Below are positions 1 through 7,922 of a stretch of DNA of 64,000 bases, piece by piece. Origin of the DNA: Halomonas sp. KG2 (GTDB lineage: Bacteria; Pseudomonadota; Gammaproteobacteria; Pseudomonadales; Halomonadaceae). The first letter of the stretch is position 1. Every line of letters starts with the position of its first letter. The stretch lies in the NCBI GenBank assembly GCA_030440445.1, contig CP098528.1, forward strand, positions 1,054,001-1,118,000. The letters run 5' to 3'. The notes beneath the pieces were generated by a model that did not search any database, had not been told where the DNA came from, and saw only the letters and a program-made list of their open reading frames with translations. The position numbers and the translations under genes were made by a program.

Positions 1-1
1 G

Positions 2-70
2 TTGCAGCGGGCAGATGAACATTTCTTGAGCCTGAATACCTACGCGAGCGCTATTCCTCGCCGGGAGTGA
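2..70 (+). CDS. possible C-terminal end of an unidentified protein (partial)
   Basis: An open plus-strand frame enters from the left edge and stops at TGA 68-70, giving 22 residues ending in AIPRRE. Codon choice looks like that of real genes here, and the downstream gene nirD ends convergently at 94, so a plus-strand gene end is plausible. Too little remains to name a family. It may equally be non-coding 3' sequence of nirD. Confidence 0.3.
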   Translation: MQRADEHFLSLNTYASAIPRRE

Positions 71-93
71 CGCCATCGTAAAGCCACTGTCAG

Positions 94-483
94 TTACCCC
101 TCCACCCATACCTCCTCGCCCCTAAACGCGACTTTCCAGGTACGCAGCTTGACGTCCTCATCCTCTAAGCATTGGCCATCTTCAAGGCGAAAATGCTGCT
201 TATAGAGTGGCGAGGCAACCACAGGGCTGCCTTTAACATCACCGATAATGCCGCGGGCAATGACGTTAGCGTTAGAAAACGGATCAAAGTGGTCGAGTGC
301 GTAGAGTTCTTTCTCCTGTCCTTGGGAGCGCTGCCTCGGTAAGTAGAAAATGGCCACTTGGGCTGGGCCTTCTGACGTGTTCAACCAAGCAGCGACGCCA
401 GAAAATGCCACTAGGTCAGCTTTAGCGCAGAGCGGCTGCCAGGTGTCGGTGCTCACGATGTGTTTGAGTGCGGTCGCGGTCAT
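94..483 (-). CDS. nirD: assimilatory nitrite reductase, small subunit NirD
   Basis: NirD is the small subunit of cytoplasmic NAD(P)H-dependent siroheme nitrite reductase, which reduces nitrite to ammonium. The 129-residue product is slightly longer than E. coli NirD and shows the Rieske-like beta fold signature of the family (a LYALDHFDPFSNA segment, then KGSPVVASPLYKQHFRL). The Cys/His pairs that would bind a Rieske 2Fe-2S cluster are absent, as is usual for NirD. It lies 62 bp downstream of nirB on the same strand and is the last gene of the minus-strand nitrite reductase operon. Product assignment is firm; the exact role of the subunit is family knowledge. Confidence 0.93.
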   Translation of the reverse strand: MTATALKHIVSTDTWQPLCAKADLVAFSGVAAWLNTSEGPAQVAIFYLPRQRSQGQEKELYALDHFDPFSNANVIARGIIGDVKGSPVVASPLYKQHFRLEDGQCLEDEDVKLRTWKVAFRGEEVWVEG

Positions 484-545
484 CAGTTACCTCATTAACG
501 TTGTCTGGTTTGCGAATATGTAGTGTTTAAGCAGGGCATTAGTGC

Positions 546-3053
546 TTAAGCGGGACGAAGCTGGCCGCGCTCGGACGTCATAATGATTGACGGGTCGGGA
601 CGCGCATCGTTGACGAAGCTACGGAAGCGTTTGAGTTTGCCTGGGTCGCTGATGGCGTTGGCCCATTCGCACTGGTAGCTATCGACAACATGCTGCATTT
701 GCCGCTCCAGCTCGCTATTAATGCCTAAGCTGTCTTCCAGAATCACCTCTTTGAGGTACTCCAGGCCGCCGTCGAGATTTTCGCGCCATACGGAGGTGCG
801 CTGCAGTCGGTCGGCGGTGCGTACATAAAACATCAAGAAGCGGTCAATGGTGCGGTAGAGCTGCTCGTCGTCCAGGTCAGTGGCGAGCAGCTCAGCGTGG
901 CGAGGGCGCATGCCACCGTTGCCGCACACGTAGAGGTTCCAGCCGTTTTCGGTGGCGATAATACCGATATCCTTGCTCTGAGCCTCGGCGCATTCCCGGG
1001 TACAGCCTGAAACACCAAACTTAATCTTGTGGGGCGCGCGCAGGCCTTTGTAGCGATTTTCCAGTTTGATGGCCATGCCGACGCTGTCCTGCACACCGTA
1101 GCGACACCACGTGCTGCCGACACAGGACTTCACCGTGCGTAGTGATTTGCCATAGGCGTGGCCGGTTTCAAATCCTGCCTCAATGAGCTCGCCCCAGATA
1201 GCGGGGAGGTCTTCTAAACGTGCGCCGAACAGATCGATGCGCTGGCCGCCGGTGACTTTGGTGTAAAGCTGGTACTTCTGGGCCACTTGCCCGAGCACGA
1301 CTAACTTATCGGGAGTGATTTCACCGCCTGCAATGCGCGGCACCACAGAGTAGGTACCGTTTTTCTGCATGTTGGCCATAAAGGTGTCGTTGGTATCCTG
1401 CAGAGGAATATGCGCCGCGTCGGTGATCGGCTCATTGAAGCAGGAGGCCAGAATAGACGCCACAGCGGGCTTGCAGATGTCGCAGCCCAGGCAGTGGGTG
1501 TCTTGATTGCTGTGTTTTGCGATCAATTCGCTGAAGGTTTTGATGCCTTCTACGCGCACAATATCGTAAAGCTCCTGGCGGGTATGGGCGAAGTGCTCGC
1601 AAATCGATTTATCGACTTCGACACCGCGGGCTTCCAGTTCGTGGTCAACCACGCTTTTGAGCAGCGCTGTGCAGCCGCCGCAGCCGGTGCTTGCTTTGGT
1701 GGCTGCTTTGACACCGCCTAGATCCACTGCGCCAGCGTCAATAGTGGCGCAAATATCGCCTTTAGTGACGTTGTGGCAAGAGCAGATGGAGGCGGTTTCC
1801 GGCAGCGCACCGGGGCCGAGAGTGGGGGCGGCGCCGCTGCTTTGGGGCAGAATCAATGAGGCAGGCTCGTCGGGTAACTCAATGCCATTGGCGTAGTACT
1901 GCAACAGCGTGTCGTAGACGCTGTTATTGCCCACCAGCATGGCGCCGAGCAGCTTTTTACCGTCGCTAGAGACCACCAGCTTGCGATACTCCTGCTTGAT
2001 CGGATCTAAGTAGCGGAACATTCGCGCGCCAGGATTTTGGTTGCCATGGGCGTCACCTATCGAGCCCACATCCACGCCCAGCAGCTTGAGCTTGGTGCTC
2101 ATATCCGCGCCGCCAAACTGGGTATCGCCACCGGTCAGCGTCGAAAACGCTGCTTTGGCCATTTGATAACCGGGGGCGACCAGACCAAAAATGCTCTGGT
2201 TCCATAGCGCCACTTCACCAATCGCCAGAATGGCCGGGTCGCTGGTGAGGCACTGGTTATCCACTACCACGCCGCCGCGCTCACCAATTTCCAGGCCGCA
2301 GTCACGGGCCAACTGGTCGCGGGGGCGAATACCTGCCGAGAACACAATCAGGTCGGTTTCCAGTACTTTGTCGTCTTGAAAAACCATGCGGTGGCGGCTC
2401 GACTTGCCATCTTCAATACGCTGAGTCGCTCGCTCGGTGAGCACCTGTACGCCTAGAGCTTCAATTTTTTCGCGCAGTAGCTCACCGCCTTCGTTATCCA
2501 CCTGCATCGGCATTAGGCGTGAGGCGAACTCCACCACGGCCGTATCCAGGTTCAACCCGCGCAGGGCATTGGCCGCTTCAAGGCCCAGCAAACCTCCGCC
2601 AACCACCACGCCGGTGGTGGCGTTTTCGGCGGCGGCCTGAATGGCGTCTAGGTCGTCCAAGGTGCGGTACACCAAACAACTATCGCGGTCGTTACCGGGA
2701 ATCGGCGGCACAAAGGGGAACGAGCCGGTAGCCAGCACCAGGCGGTCGTAAGGGTAACGGCCTTGTTCGGTGACCACCTCTTGTGAGTTGCGGTCGATCT
2801 CAATAACGGCTTCGCTTGTGCGCAGTTCAACGCCGCTGGTGGCGTAGTAATCCGCTTCGCAAAGCGCGAGCGAATCGGCATCGCGGCCGCTGAAGTATTC
2901 AGAGAGATGTACACGGTCATAAGCGCGATGGCGCTCTTCGCCAAACACGGTGACCTGATAGCGCTCAAGGGCGCCGTTATCGACGAGCTGCTCGACCAGG
3001 TGGTGGCCGACCATGCCATTACCAATAATAATAAGCTGCTGTTGGGTAGACAT
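546..3053 (-). CDS. nirB: assimilatory nitrite reductase (NAD(P)H), large subunit NirB
   Basis: The 835-residue product matches the family length (E. coli NirB about 847). In order: an FAD-binding GxGxxG segment at the N-terminus (IIIGNGMVGHHLVEQL); a NAD(P)-binding GGGLLGLEAA motif near residue 150; a BFD-type 2Fe-2S domain (CSCHNVT ... STGCGGC); a second Cys cluster (CLGCDIC); the ferredoxin-like half domain; and the siroheme/4Fe-4S motif with Cys pairs in SCVGSTWC and SGCTREC. Electrons pass from NAD(P)H through FAD and Fe-S to siroheme, where nitrite is reduced to ammonium. The ATG directly abuts the stop of the upstream FAD reductase, so the two are translationally linked. Expression should follow the shared NtrC/sigma54 promoter and NasR-type attenuator upstream at 4452-4608. 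Confidence 0.96.
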   Translation of the reverse strand: MSTQQQLIIIGNGMVGHHLVEQLVDNGALERYQVTVFGEERHRAYDRVHLSEYFSGRDADSLALCEADYYATSGVELRTSEAVIEIDRNSQEVVTEQGRYPYDRLVLATGSFPFVPPIPGNDRDSCLVYRTLDDLDAIQAAAENATTGVVVGGGLLGLEAANALRGLNLDTAVVEFASRLMPMQVDNEGGELLREKIEALGVQVLTERATQRIEDGKSSRHRMVFQDDKVLETDLIVFSAGIRPRDQLARDCGLEIGERGGVVVDNQCLTSDPAILAIGEVALWNQSIFGLVAPGYQMAKAAFSTLTGGDTQFGGADMSTKLKLLGVDVGSIGDAHGNQNPGARMFRYLDPIKQEYRKLVVSSDGKKLLGAMLVGNNSVYDTLLQYYANGIELPDEPASLILPQSSGAAPTLGPGALPETASICSCHNVTKGDICATIDAGAVDLGGVKAATKASTGCGGCTALLKSVVDHELEARGVEVDKSICEHFAHTRQELYDIVRVEGIKTFSELIAKHSNQDTHCLGCDICKPAVASILASCFNEPITDAAHIPLQDTNDTFMANMQKNGTYSVVPRIAGGEITPDKLVVLGQVAQKYQLYTKVTGGQRIDLFGARLEDLPAIWGELIEAGFETGHAYGKSLRTVKSCVGSTWCRYGVQDSVGMAIKLENRYKGLRAPHKIKFGVSGCTRECAEAQSKDIGIIATENGWNLYVCGNGGMRPRHAELLATDLDDEQLYRTIDRFLMFYVRTADRLQRTSVWRENLDGGLEYLKEVILEDSLGINSELERQMQHVVDSYQCEWANAISDPGKLKRFRSFVNDARPDPSIIMTSERGQLRPA

Positions 3054-4409
3054 TTAAGCCGCCTCCGACGTTGTAGAAGAAGAGTGTTTTGAAGAAGATT
3101 GTTTTGAAGAGAGCTCAGAAGAATCAGGACTGTGTATAGATGCCGCTTCGCGTAGCGCCTCGACATCAGCACCACCAAAGAGTAGGGCTTGGCGGTAAGC
3201 GTTGAGATCGGTGCCCGCGAGCGCCTGCTCGAAGTACCAGGGGCCTTGGCTGGTGTCGCCGTAAAGCACCGCGCCTTCTATCTGGCCGTTGCGCAGCAGC
3301 AGGCGGCGATAGTCGCCGCGCTCAAGGTCGTGGTAATTCAGTACTTCATGCTCGGCGCTGGCCTCGGTGGGGCCAAAAGCGTAGAGCGCTACACCACTGA
3401 TTTTGAGTTTGGTGGCGCTGGGGGCATCTGCGTAGCCTTGGGAATGCGTGCCGCACAGCGTCGCGGCGAGCACTTCTACCTGTCGCCAGATCGGCTCCAC
3501 TAAACCGTAGGTGGTGCCCTCGAATTGGCAGCATTCGCCCAGCGCTGAGATCGTCGGGTCGCTGGTGGTGAGCCATTCGTCCACCACAATCGCTTGATCC
3601 GTGCGCAGACCTGCCTGGCGGCCAAGTTCCGCATTAGGGGTAATGCCCGCAGCAACGATCACGCTGGAGGTGTTCAACTGGCGGCCATCGGCGAGATGCA
3701 CCTTGGTGACCCGGCCCTGGCCATCACTCTCTAGCCGCGCTAGCTGCACGCCAGTGATGATCTGTAAACCGCGCTGAGTGAGAGTGTCTTTAAGCAGGTG
3801 GGCGGCAGTTGCATCCAACTGGCGGTTCATCAGCCGCTCGCTGCGCTGGAGCACGCTTACGTTGATGCCGCTGCCGCGTTTACGTAACCCCTCAGCCGCT
3901 TCAAGACCCAGTAGGCCACCGCCAATCACCACTGCATCACCACCCTTTTGAGCAATGGCTTCTAGTGATTCGGCATCTTGCAGGTCGCGAAAGCCGTGTA
4001 CGCCCTCAAGCTCAATACCAGGAATGTCGGGCAGCGCTGGGTGCGACCCGGTGGCGATGACTAAATGATCGTAATCAAGCGATCGGCCGCTATCCGTGGT
4101 CAATGTTTGGCTTGCGCGATCAAGCGTCTCGACCTTTTCACCCAGTATCAGCGTGACGCCCTGGTCGGCGTACCACTGGGCATCGCGCAGGGAAAGTGCC
4201 TCCTGCTGCATTTCACCGGCCAGCAGTGGCGAAAGCAGAATACGGTTGTAGGCAGGGGTTGGCTCTGCACCAATCACCGTGATTCGCTGGGGGTGTGTGG
4301 GCTGTTTTACCAATGCCTCAATTAGGCGGTGGCTTGCCATACCATTGCCAATGATCACCAGATGGACGTTTTGATGATCGTTGGGCGAGCACCGGGAAGT
4401 GGTTTCCAT
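3054..4409 (-). CDS. FAD/NAD(P)-dependent oxidoreductase, probable electron-transfer subunit for nitrate reductase (NasC-like)
   Basis: This 451-residue pyridine-nucleotide-disulphide oxidoreductase resembles the N-terminal half of NirB: an FAD motif (VIIGNGMASHRLIEAL) near residue 20 and a NAD motif (VIGGGLLGLEAAEGL) in the middle. Klebsiella NasC, the NADH-dependent partner of nitrate reductase, has about this length and build, so that role is likely; it could also assist nitrite reductase. The start at 4409 is chosen because AGGAG lies just upstream and because the longer frame to 4556 would run through the attenuator hairpins. No BFD domain is visible. The C-terminus is an odd Ser/Lys-rich tail of about 20 residues. 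First gene of the operon with nirB and nirD. Confidence 0.85.
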   Translation of the reverse strand: METTSRCSPNDHQNVHLVIIGNGMASHRLIEALVKQPTHPQRITVIGAEPTPAYNRILLSPLLAGEMQQEALSLRDAQWYADQGVTLILGEKVETLDRASQTLTTDSGRSLDYDHLVIATGSHPALPDIPGIELEGVHGFRDLQDAESLEAIAQKGGDAVVIGGGLLGLEAAEGLRKRGSGINVSVLQRSERLMNRQLDATAAHLLKDTLTQRGLQIITGVQLARLESDGQGRVTKVHLADGRQLNTSSVIVAAGITPNAELGRQAGLRTDQAIVVDEWLTTSDPTISALGECCQFEGTTYGLVEPIWRQVEVLAATLCGTHSQGYADAPSATKLKISGVALYAFGPTEASAEHEVLNYHDLERGDYRRLLLRNGQIEGAVLYGDTSQGPWYFEQALAGTDLNAYRQALLFGGADVEALREAASIHSPDSSELSSKQSSSKHSSSTTSEAA

Positions 4410-4451
4410 GGGGGGCTCCTCTATGTCTTTGCGGCTGCTTGAGCACCAAAC

Positions 4452-4513
4452 AAAAAACGCCCCTGTCTCGCACCTCTTTGCAAAGCATTGCAAAAGCGTA
4501 CGTAACAGGGGCG
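4452..4513 (-). terminator. intrinsic terminator/attenuator in the leader of the nirBD operon
   Basis: Read on the minus strand, CGCCCCTGT (4513-4505) pairs perfectly with ACAGGGGCG (4466-4458), and the stem is followed by six T residues (4457-4452). It lies about 45 nt before the start codon at 4409 and downstream of a predicted sigma54 start, so it would end transcription before the operon unless prevented. Its 5' arm overlaps hairpin P2 described separately. Confidence 0.85.
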
Positions 4514-4562
4514 TCGTTGCCCGATAGCGTCTTTTTAAACGCGCGACAACCGCCATTGGCTG
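4509..4562 (-). promoter_or_regulatory. NasR-type (ANTAR) two-hairpin RNA leader of the nirBD operon
   Basis: Two hairpins are visible in the minus-strand leader. P1 (4562-4547) is CAGCC, loop AATGGC, GGTTG. P2 (4522-4509) is GGGC, loop AACGAC, GCCC. Both hexaloops have A at position 1 and G at position 4, the hallmark of RNAs bound by ANTAR antiterminators such as NasR and EutV (established knowledge). The 3' arm of P2 is part of the 5' arm of the terminator at 4505-4513, so P2 and the terminator exclude each other. NasR itself is encoded at 22262-23548. Function is inferred from structure. Confidence 0.8.
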
Positions 4563-4592
4563 CCAACTGATTAAAAACCTTACGCTGTCTGA

Positions 4593-4608
4593 AGCAAAGA
4601 GCTGGCCA
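4593..4608 (-). promoter_or_regulatory. sigma54 (-24/-12) promoter for the nirBD operon
   Basis: The minus strand reads TGGCCAGCTCTTTGCT, with GG and GC separated by the required 10 nt and a good TTGCT -12 element. The predicted start near 4582 places P1 about 20 nt into the transcript. An NtrC-like box lies about 90 bp upstream. Confidence 0.7.
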
Positions 4609-4695
4609 ACTGGCCATCTAGCATGTTTTTTTAAATAACTTCAGCTATTTAGATGTGATTGGTGGAAGGTCGGTGACACGACTCTTCGGATAGGC

Positions 4696-4712
4696 TGCAC
4701 GGTGATGGTGCG
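4696..4712. promoter_or_regulatory. NtrC-like binding site between the divergent nitrate operons
   Basis: TGCACGGTGATGGTGCG fits the NtrC dyad TGCACC-N5-GGTGCA with one mismatch in each half. It sits between the two divergent sigma54 promoters, about 90 bp from one and 130 bp from the other, a normal enhancer distance for both. Shared use is inferred. Confidence 0.6.
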
Positions 4713-4729
4713 AAAAGGGCGGTGGCGTG

Positions 4730-4762
4730 CACTCTCACACACCGTTTAGCGTGTGCAGAGTG
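4730..4762. repeat. imperfect inverted repeat in the divergent regulatory region
   Basis: CACTCTCACAC pairs with GTGTG-C-AGAGTG around a 10-nt centre, giving an 11-bp stem with one bulge. No T run follows in either direction, so it is not an obvious terminator. It may be a protein-binding dyad beside the NtrC-like box. Downstream (4783-4835) is a strongly AT-rich stretch that would suit IHF-type bending, though no convincing IHF motif was identified. Confidence 0.5.
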
Positions 4763-4841
4763 TAAAAAAGAACGTCGTGAAATGGTTTTTTATTTTTTAA
4801 GTTTTTGTTTTTAAATTATTAAATTTAGATTAATCAGTTTT

Positions 4842-4857
4842 CGGCTTGGCTTTTGCA
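4842..4857 (+). promoter_or_regulatory. sigma54 (-24/-12) promoter for the nasA operon
   Basis: CGGCTTGGCTTTTGCA has GG (4843-4844) and GC (4855-4856) at the required 10-nt spacing and a perfect TTGCA -12 element. The -24 element is CGGC rather than TGGC. Predicted transcription start is near 4868, giving a leader of about 300 nt before nasA. Confidence 0.6.
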
Positions 4858-5018
4858 GTTTCCAAGGCAATAAGTAAGTTAACAAGCAATAAGCACTCAT
4901 TGCTAGGCGATGGCAGAGAACAATTCCAAAGCTATTAGAAAAATAACGAGTCGTTAGAAAATGTGTAGCTGTTAGAGATTTGGCAGATGTAAAAGTCTGT
5001 AGTGGTAAAAACTAGTTT

Positions 5019-5055
5019 GCACCGCTGAAGGTGCGCTGTGGCAACGACGTCCAGC
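5019..5055 (+). promoter_or_regulatory. NasR-type (ANTAR) hairpins in the nasA leader
   Basis: Hairpin P1 (5019-5034) is GCACC, loop GCTGAA, GGTGC. Hairpin P2 (5035-5055) is GCTGTGGC, loop AACGAC, GTCCAGC, with one bulged T. The P2 loop is identical to that in the nirBD leader and has the A1/G4 pattern expected for ANTAR recognition. The P1 loop has G at position 4 but G rather than A at position 1, so P1 is less certain. The 3' arm of P2 (5049-5055) lies inside the 5' arm of the following terminator. Confidence 0.7.
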
Positions 5056-5112
5056 CCTCTTCTCTCAATGCGTTTATAAAGCGCATTAGAGAACGGGACT
5101 GGGCGTTTTTTT
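5048..5112 (+). terminator. intrinsic terminator/attenuator upstream of nasA
   Basis: A long stem forms between CGTCCAGCCC...TCTCTCAATGCG and CGCATTAGAGAACGGGACTGGGCG with few mismatches, followed by seven T residues (5106-5112). It ends 57 nt before the nasA start at 5169, where it would stop transcription unless P2 forms. Confidence 0.85.
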
Positions 5113-5168
5113 ATGCTCGGCATTTATATACGTATATACGGCGTTCAGGCTCGACCCGAGGAGGTGTT

Positions 5169-7922
5169 ATGCGAGGGGCAAAAGCAGGGCAGCAGTCCAC
5201 AACGACGCAGCAAGCCAAAACCACATGCCCCTACTGCGGCGTTGGCTGTGGCGTGACGGCAACTGTTGAAGCGGGCACGCTGAGCGCTGTCGAGGGCGAT
5301 CGCGAGCATCCGGCTAACTACGGGCGTCTGTGCGTCAAAGGTTCTGCGCTACATGAAACCTTGGGACAACAGGGGCGGTTGACGCACCCGCGTGTAGATG
5401 GGGTTGAAGTCTCCTGGGATACCGCCCTAAGCACCACTGCCGAACGCTTAAACATTCTGCGGGCCGAGTATGGCAACCATAGCGTGGCAGCGTATCTTTC
5501 CGGCCAGTTGTTAACTGAGGATTACTACGTTGCCAATAAGCTATTTAAAGGCTTTTTGGGCACGCCCCATTTAGATACTAACTCGCGGTTGTGTATGGCC
5601 TCGGCGGTGGTTGGTTACAAGCGCGCCTTCGGCGCGGATGCGGTGCCGTGTAACTACGAAGATTTGGAAGAGGCGGAACTGATCGTGCTGGTGGGGTCCA
5701 ACTTGGCTTGGAATCATCCGGTGCTCTATCAGCGGATTAAGGTTGCTAAAGAGCGCAATCCGCTGATGCGTTTGGTGGTGATCGACCCACGAGTCACCGA
5801 TAGCTGTGAAATAGCCGATCTCTATCTGGGGATTAAGCCAGGCAGCGATGCTTACCTGTTTAATGGCCTGCTGGCGTGGATGGCGCAGCGTCGCAAGCTC
5901 GATACCCTCTATCTTGAGCGCCACACCGAAGGGGTTGACGATGCCCTGGCGGCGGCTCAGCAAACCGCGGGCTCGGTAGCGGAGGTAGCGGCGGCTTGTG
6001 ATGTCGACCCCGAGCGCCTGGAAACCTTCTACTACTGGTTCGCCAGTCAACTGCATGTGGTCACGCTTTACTCCCAGGGCGTCAACCAGTCTTCAAGCGG
6101 TACCGATAAGTGCAACGCAATTATTAACTGCCACCTGGCTGGCGGCAAAATCGGTTTGCCGGGGGCTGGGCCGTTCTCGATTACTGGCCAGCCCAATGCC
6201 ATGGGAGGGCGCGAAGTGGGCGGGCTTGCCAACCAGTTAGCCGCGCATATGGATTACCACACCCCAGGCGCCCCGGATTTGGTCAGCCGCTTCTGGGCTA
6301 CCCACAGCCTTACACCGATCCTGCCGGAAGAGCCTGGTTATAAAGCAGTGGAGCTGTTTGAGGCCATTGAGCGTGGCGAAATAAAAGCGCTGTGGGTGAT
6401 GGCCACCAATCCCGCCATCAGCCTTCCCGATGCTGCGCGGGTGCGTGCTGCGCTGGAAAAGTGCCCGCTGGTGATTGTTTCCGAGTGCGCTGCCCATACT
6501 GACCTGCTGCCTTATGCCGATATCGTGCTGCCTGCCTCGGGGTGGTCGGAAAAAGATGGCACCGTTACTAACTCCGAGCGGCGTATTTCTCGCCAGCGGG
6601 GCATGCTGCCGCCACCAGGTGAGGCTCGTCATGACTGGTGGATTCTCTGCGAGGTGGCCAAACGCCTGGGGTTTGCTGAGGCGTTTAACTACGCGCATCC
6701 CTGGGAGATTTTCGACGAGCACGCCAAGCTCTCTGGGTTTGAAAACGGTTCGGTGCCTGATAGCCCGCAGCGGTTGTTTGATATCTCAGGCTTAATAGGG
6801 TTGGGCCGGGAGGGTTACGACGCCTTAGCACCCATTCAATGGCCGGTCACGAAAGCCACACCCCATGGCACTGCTCGGCTGTTTGAGGATGGCGAATTTG
6901 CCACCGCCAATGGTCGCGCCAAGCTGCTGGCGATCAAGCCCCAAGGGCCTGAACAGGCGCTGAGTGCCGCTTACCCGCTGCGGCTGAACACTGGCCGGAT
7001 TCGTGATCAGTGGCACACCATGACCCGCACCGCTCGTTCACCGCGGTTAATGAATCACCGTGCCGAACCCTTTATGGATGTGCATCCAGAGGATGCCCGC
7101 ACTGCCGGTGTTATGGATCAAGGGCTGGCGGTGTTAACCGCCGCGAAAGGTGAGTTTCGCGCTCGGGTGCGGGTCTCCAATGCCCAGCGCCGTGGTGAGG
7201 TCTTTGTACCCATCCACTGGACTGACTGCTTCACCCAGCAGGCCAGAAGCAGCGTGCTGATCGACAGCATTACAGATCCGCTCTCTGGGCAGCCGGAATC
7301 GAAGCACGGCGCCGTAGCGCTGGCGCCGCTTGCTACTGATTGGCAGGCCACCTTATTGGTTGCCGAAGGGGCAGCGCAATCAACACCTTGGTGCACCAGT
7401 GCCTACTGGACACGTATTCCCATGCGCGGCTGCCAGCGCTGGCAGCTTGCCAATACGCAGTCGGTTAATGACTGGCTAGCGCAGCTGAAAACGTGGCTGC
7501 CCGGCGACGTATCGGTCGTCAGCCAAGACCCCACTAACGGAAGGCTGCGCGCTGCCTGCGTGGAAAACGATCAACTGCGCTGGTGGCTGATGGTTGGCCC
7601 GCCCAACGAGTTGCCAGGGTTGGCGTGGCTGGAAGCACGTTTCAACGAGGCGGCGCTGAGCGATACCCACCGTCGCCGCCTATTAGCTGGCTGCGACGAC
7701 GGCGCCACGGATACCGGCCCGGTGGTGTGCAGCTGCCATCAAGTAGGCCAAACCACCATCGTCAATGCCATCCGTGAGGGCGATATCAGCGTAGAAGCGT
7801 TGGGCGCCAGGCTTGCCTGTGGCACCCAGTGCGGTAGCTGTATTCCCGAATTGAAATCACTTATTGAAGAGGAGCGGCCCAATGCCCGCACTAAGCAACC
7901 CCTTGCTACTGAAGTGGTTTAA
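5169..7922 (+). CDS. nasA: assimilatory nitrate reductase catalytic subunit
   Basis: This 917-residue cytoplasmic molybdoenzyme reduces nitrate to nitrite. The N-terminal 4Fe-4S site is CPYCGVGCGV plus the Cys in GRLCVKGS. The Mo-bis-MGD catalytic body follows, with blocks such as NSRLCMASAV and GQPNAMGGREVGGLANQL. The molydopterin dinucleotide-binding beta-barrel domain follows, and the C-terminus carries a BFD-type 2Fe-2S domain (CSCHQ ... CGTQCGSC), as in Klebsiella NasA. Start 5169 is chosen for the GAGGAGGTG ribosome site; the open frame continues upstream to 5031 but would cross the attenuator. It overlaps cobA by 41 bp, so they form one operon. Electrons probably come from the FAD reductase at 3054-4409. 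Confidence 0.95.
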   Translation: MRGAKAGQQSTTTQQAKTTCPYCGVGCGVTATVEAGTLSAVEGDREHPANYGRLCVKGSALHETLGQQGRLTHPRVDGVEVSWDTALSTTAERLNILRAEYGNHSVAAYLSGQLLTEDYYVANKLFKGFLGTPHLDTNSRLCMASAVVGYKRAFGADAVPCNYEDLEEAELIVLVGSNLAWNHPVLYQRIKVAKERNPLMRLVVIDPRVTDSCEIADLYLGIKPGSDAYLFNGLLAWMAQRRKLDTLYLERHTEGVDDALAAAQQTAGSVAEVAAACDVDPERLETFYYWFASQLHVVTLYSQGVNQSSSGTDKCNAIINCHLAGGKIGLPGAGPFSITGQPNAMGGREVGGLANQLAAHMDYHTPGAPDLVSRFWATHSLTPILPEEPGYKAVELFEAIERGEIKALWVMATNPAISLPDAARVRAALEKCPLVIVSECAAHTDLLPYADIVLPASGWSEKDGTVTNSERRISRQRGMLPPPGEARHDWWILCEVAKRLGFAEAFNYAHPWEIFDEHAKLSGFENGSVPDSPQRLFDISGLIGLGREGYDALAPIQWPVTKATPHGTARLFEDGEFATANGRAKLLAIKPQGPEQALSAAYPLRLNTGRIRDQWHTMTRTARSPRLMNHRAEPFMDVHPEDARTAGVMDQGLAVLTAAKGEFRARVRVSNAQRRGEVFVPIHWTDCFTQQARSSVLIDSITDPLSGQPESKHGAVALAPLATDWQATLLVAEGAAQSTPWCTSAYWTRIPMRGCQRWQLANTQSVNDWLAQLKTWLPGDVSVVSQDPTNGRLRAACVENDQLRWWLMVGPPNELPGLAWLEARFNEAALSDTHRRRLLAGCDDGATDTGPVVCSCHQVGQTTIVNAIREGDISVEALGARLACGTQCGSCIPELKSLIEEERPNARTKQPLATEVV

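Noticed and set aside
4410..4556. Longer N-terminus for the FAD reductase reaching 4556
   Set aside because: The extension runs through the terminator and P1/P2 hairpins and lacks a ribosome site; the AGGAG before 4409 is strong.
5031..5168. Upstream start for nasA at 5031
   Set aside because: It would translate through the attenuator; GAGGAGG lies right before the ATG at 5169 and the Fe-S motif starts soon after it.
5571..6722. Minus-strand open frames inside nasA
   Set aside because: They are antisense shadows of a clearly conserved molybdoenzyme; no family match and no ribosome sites.
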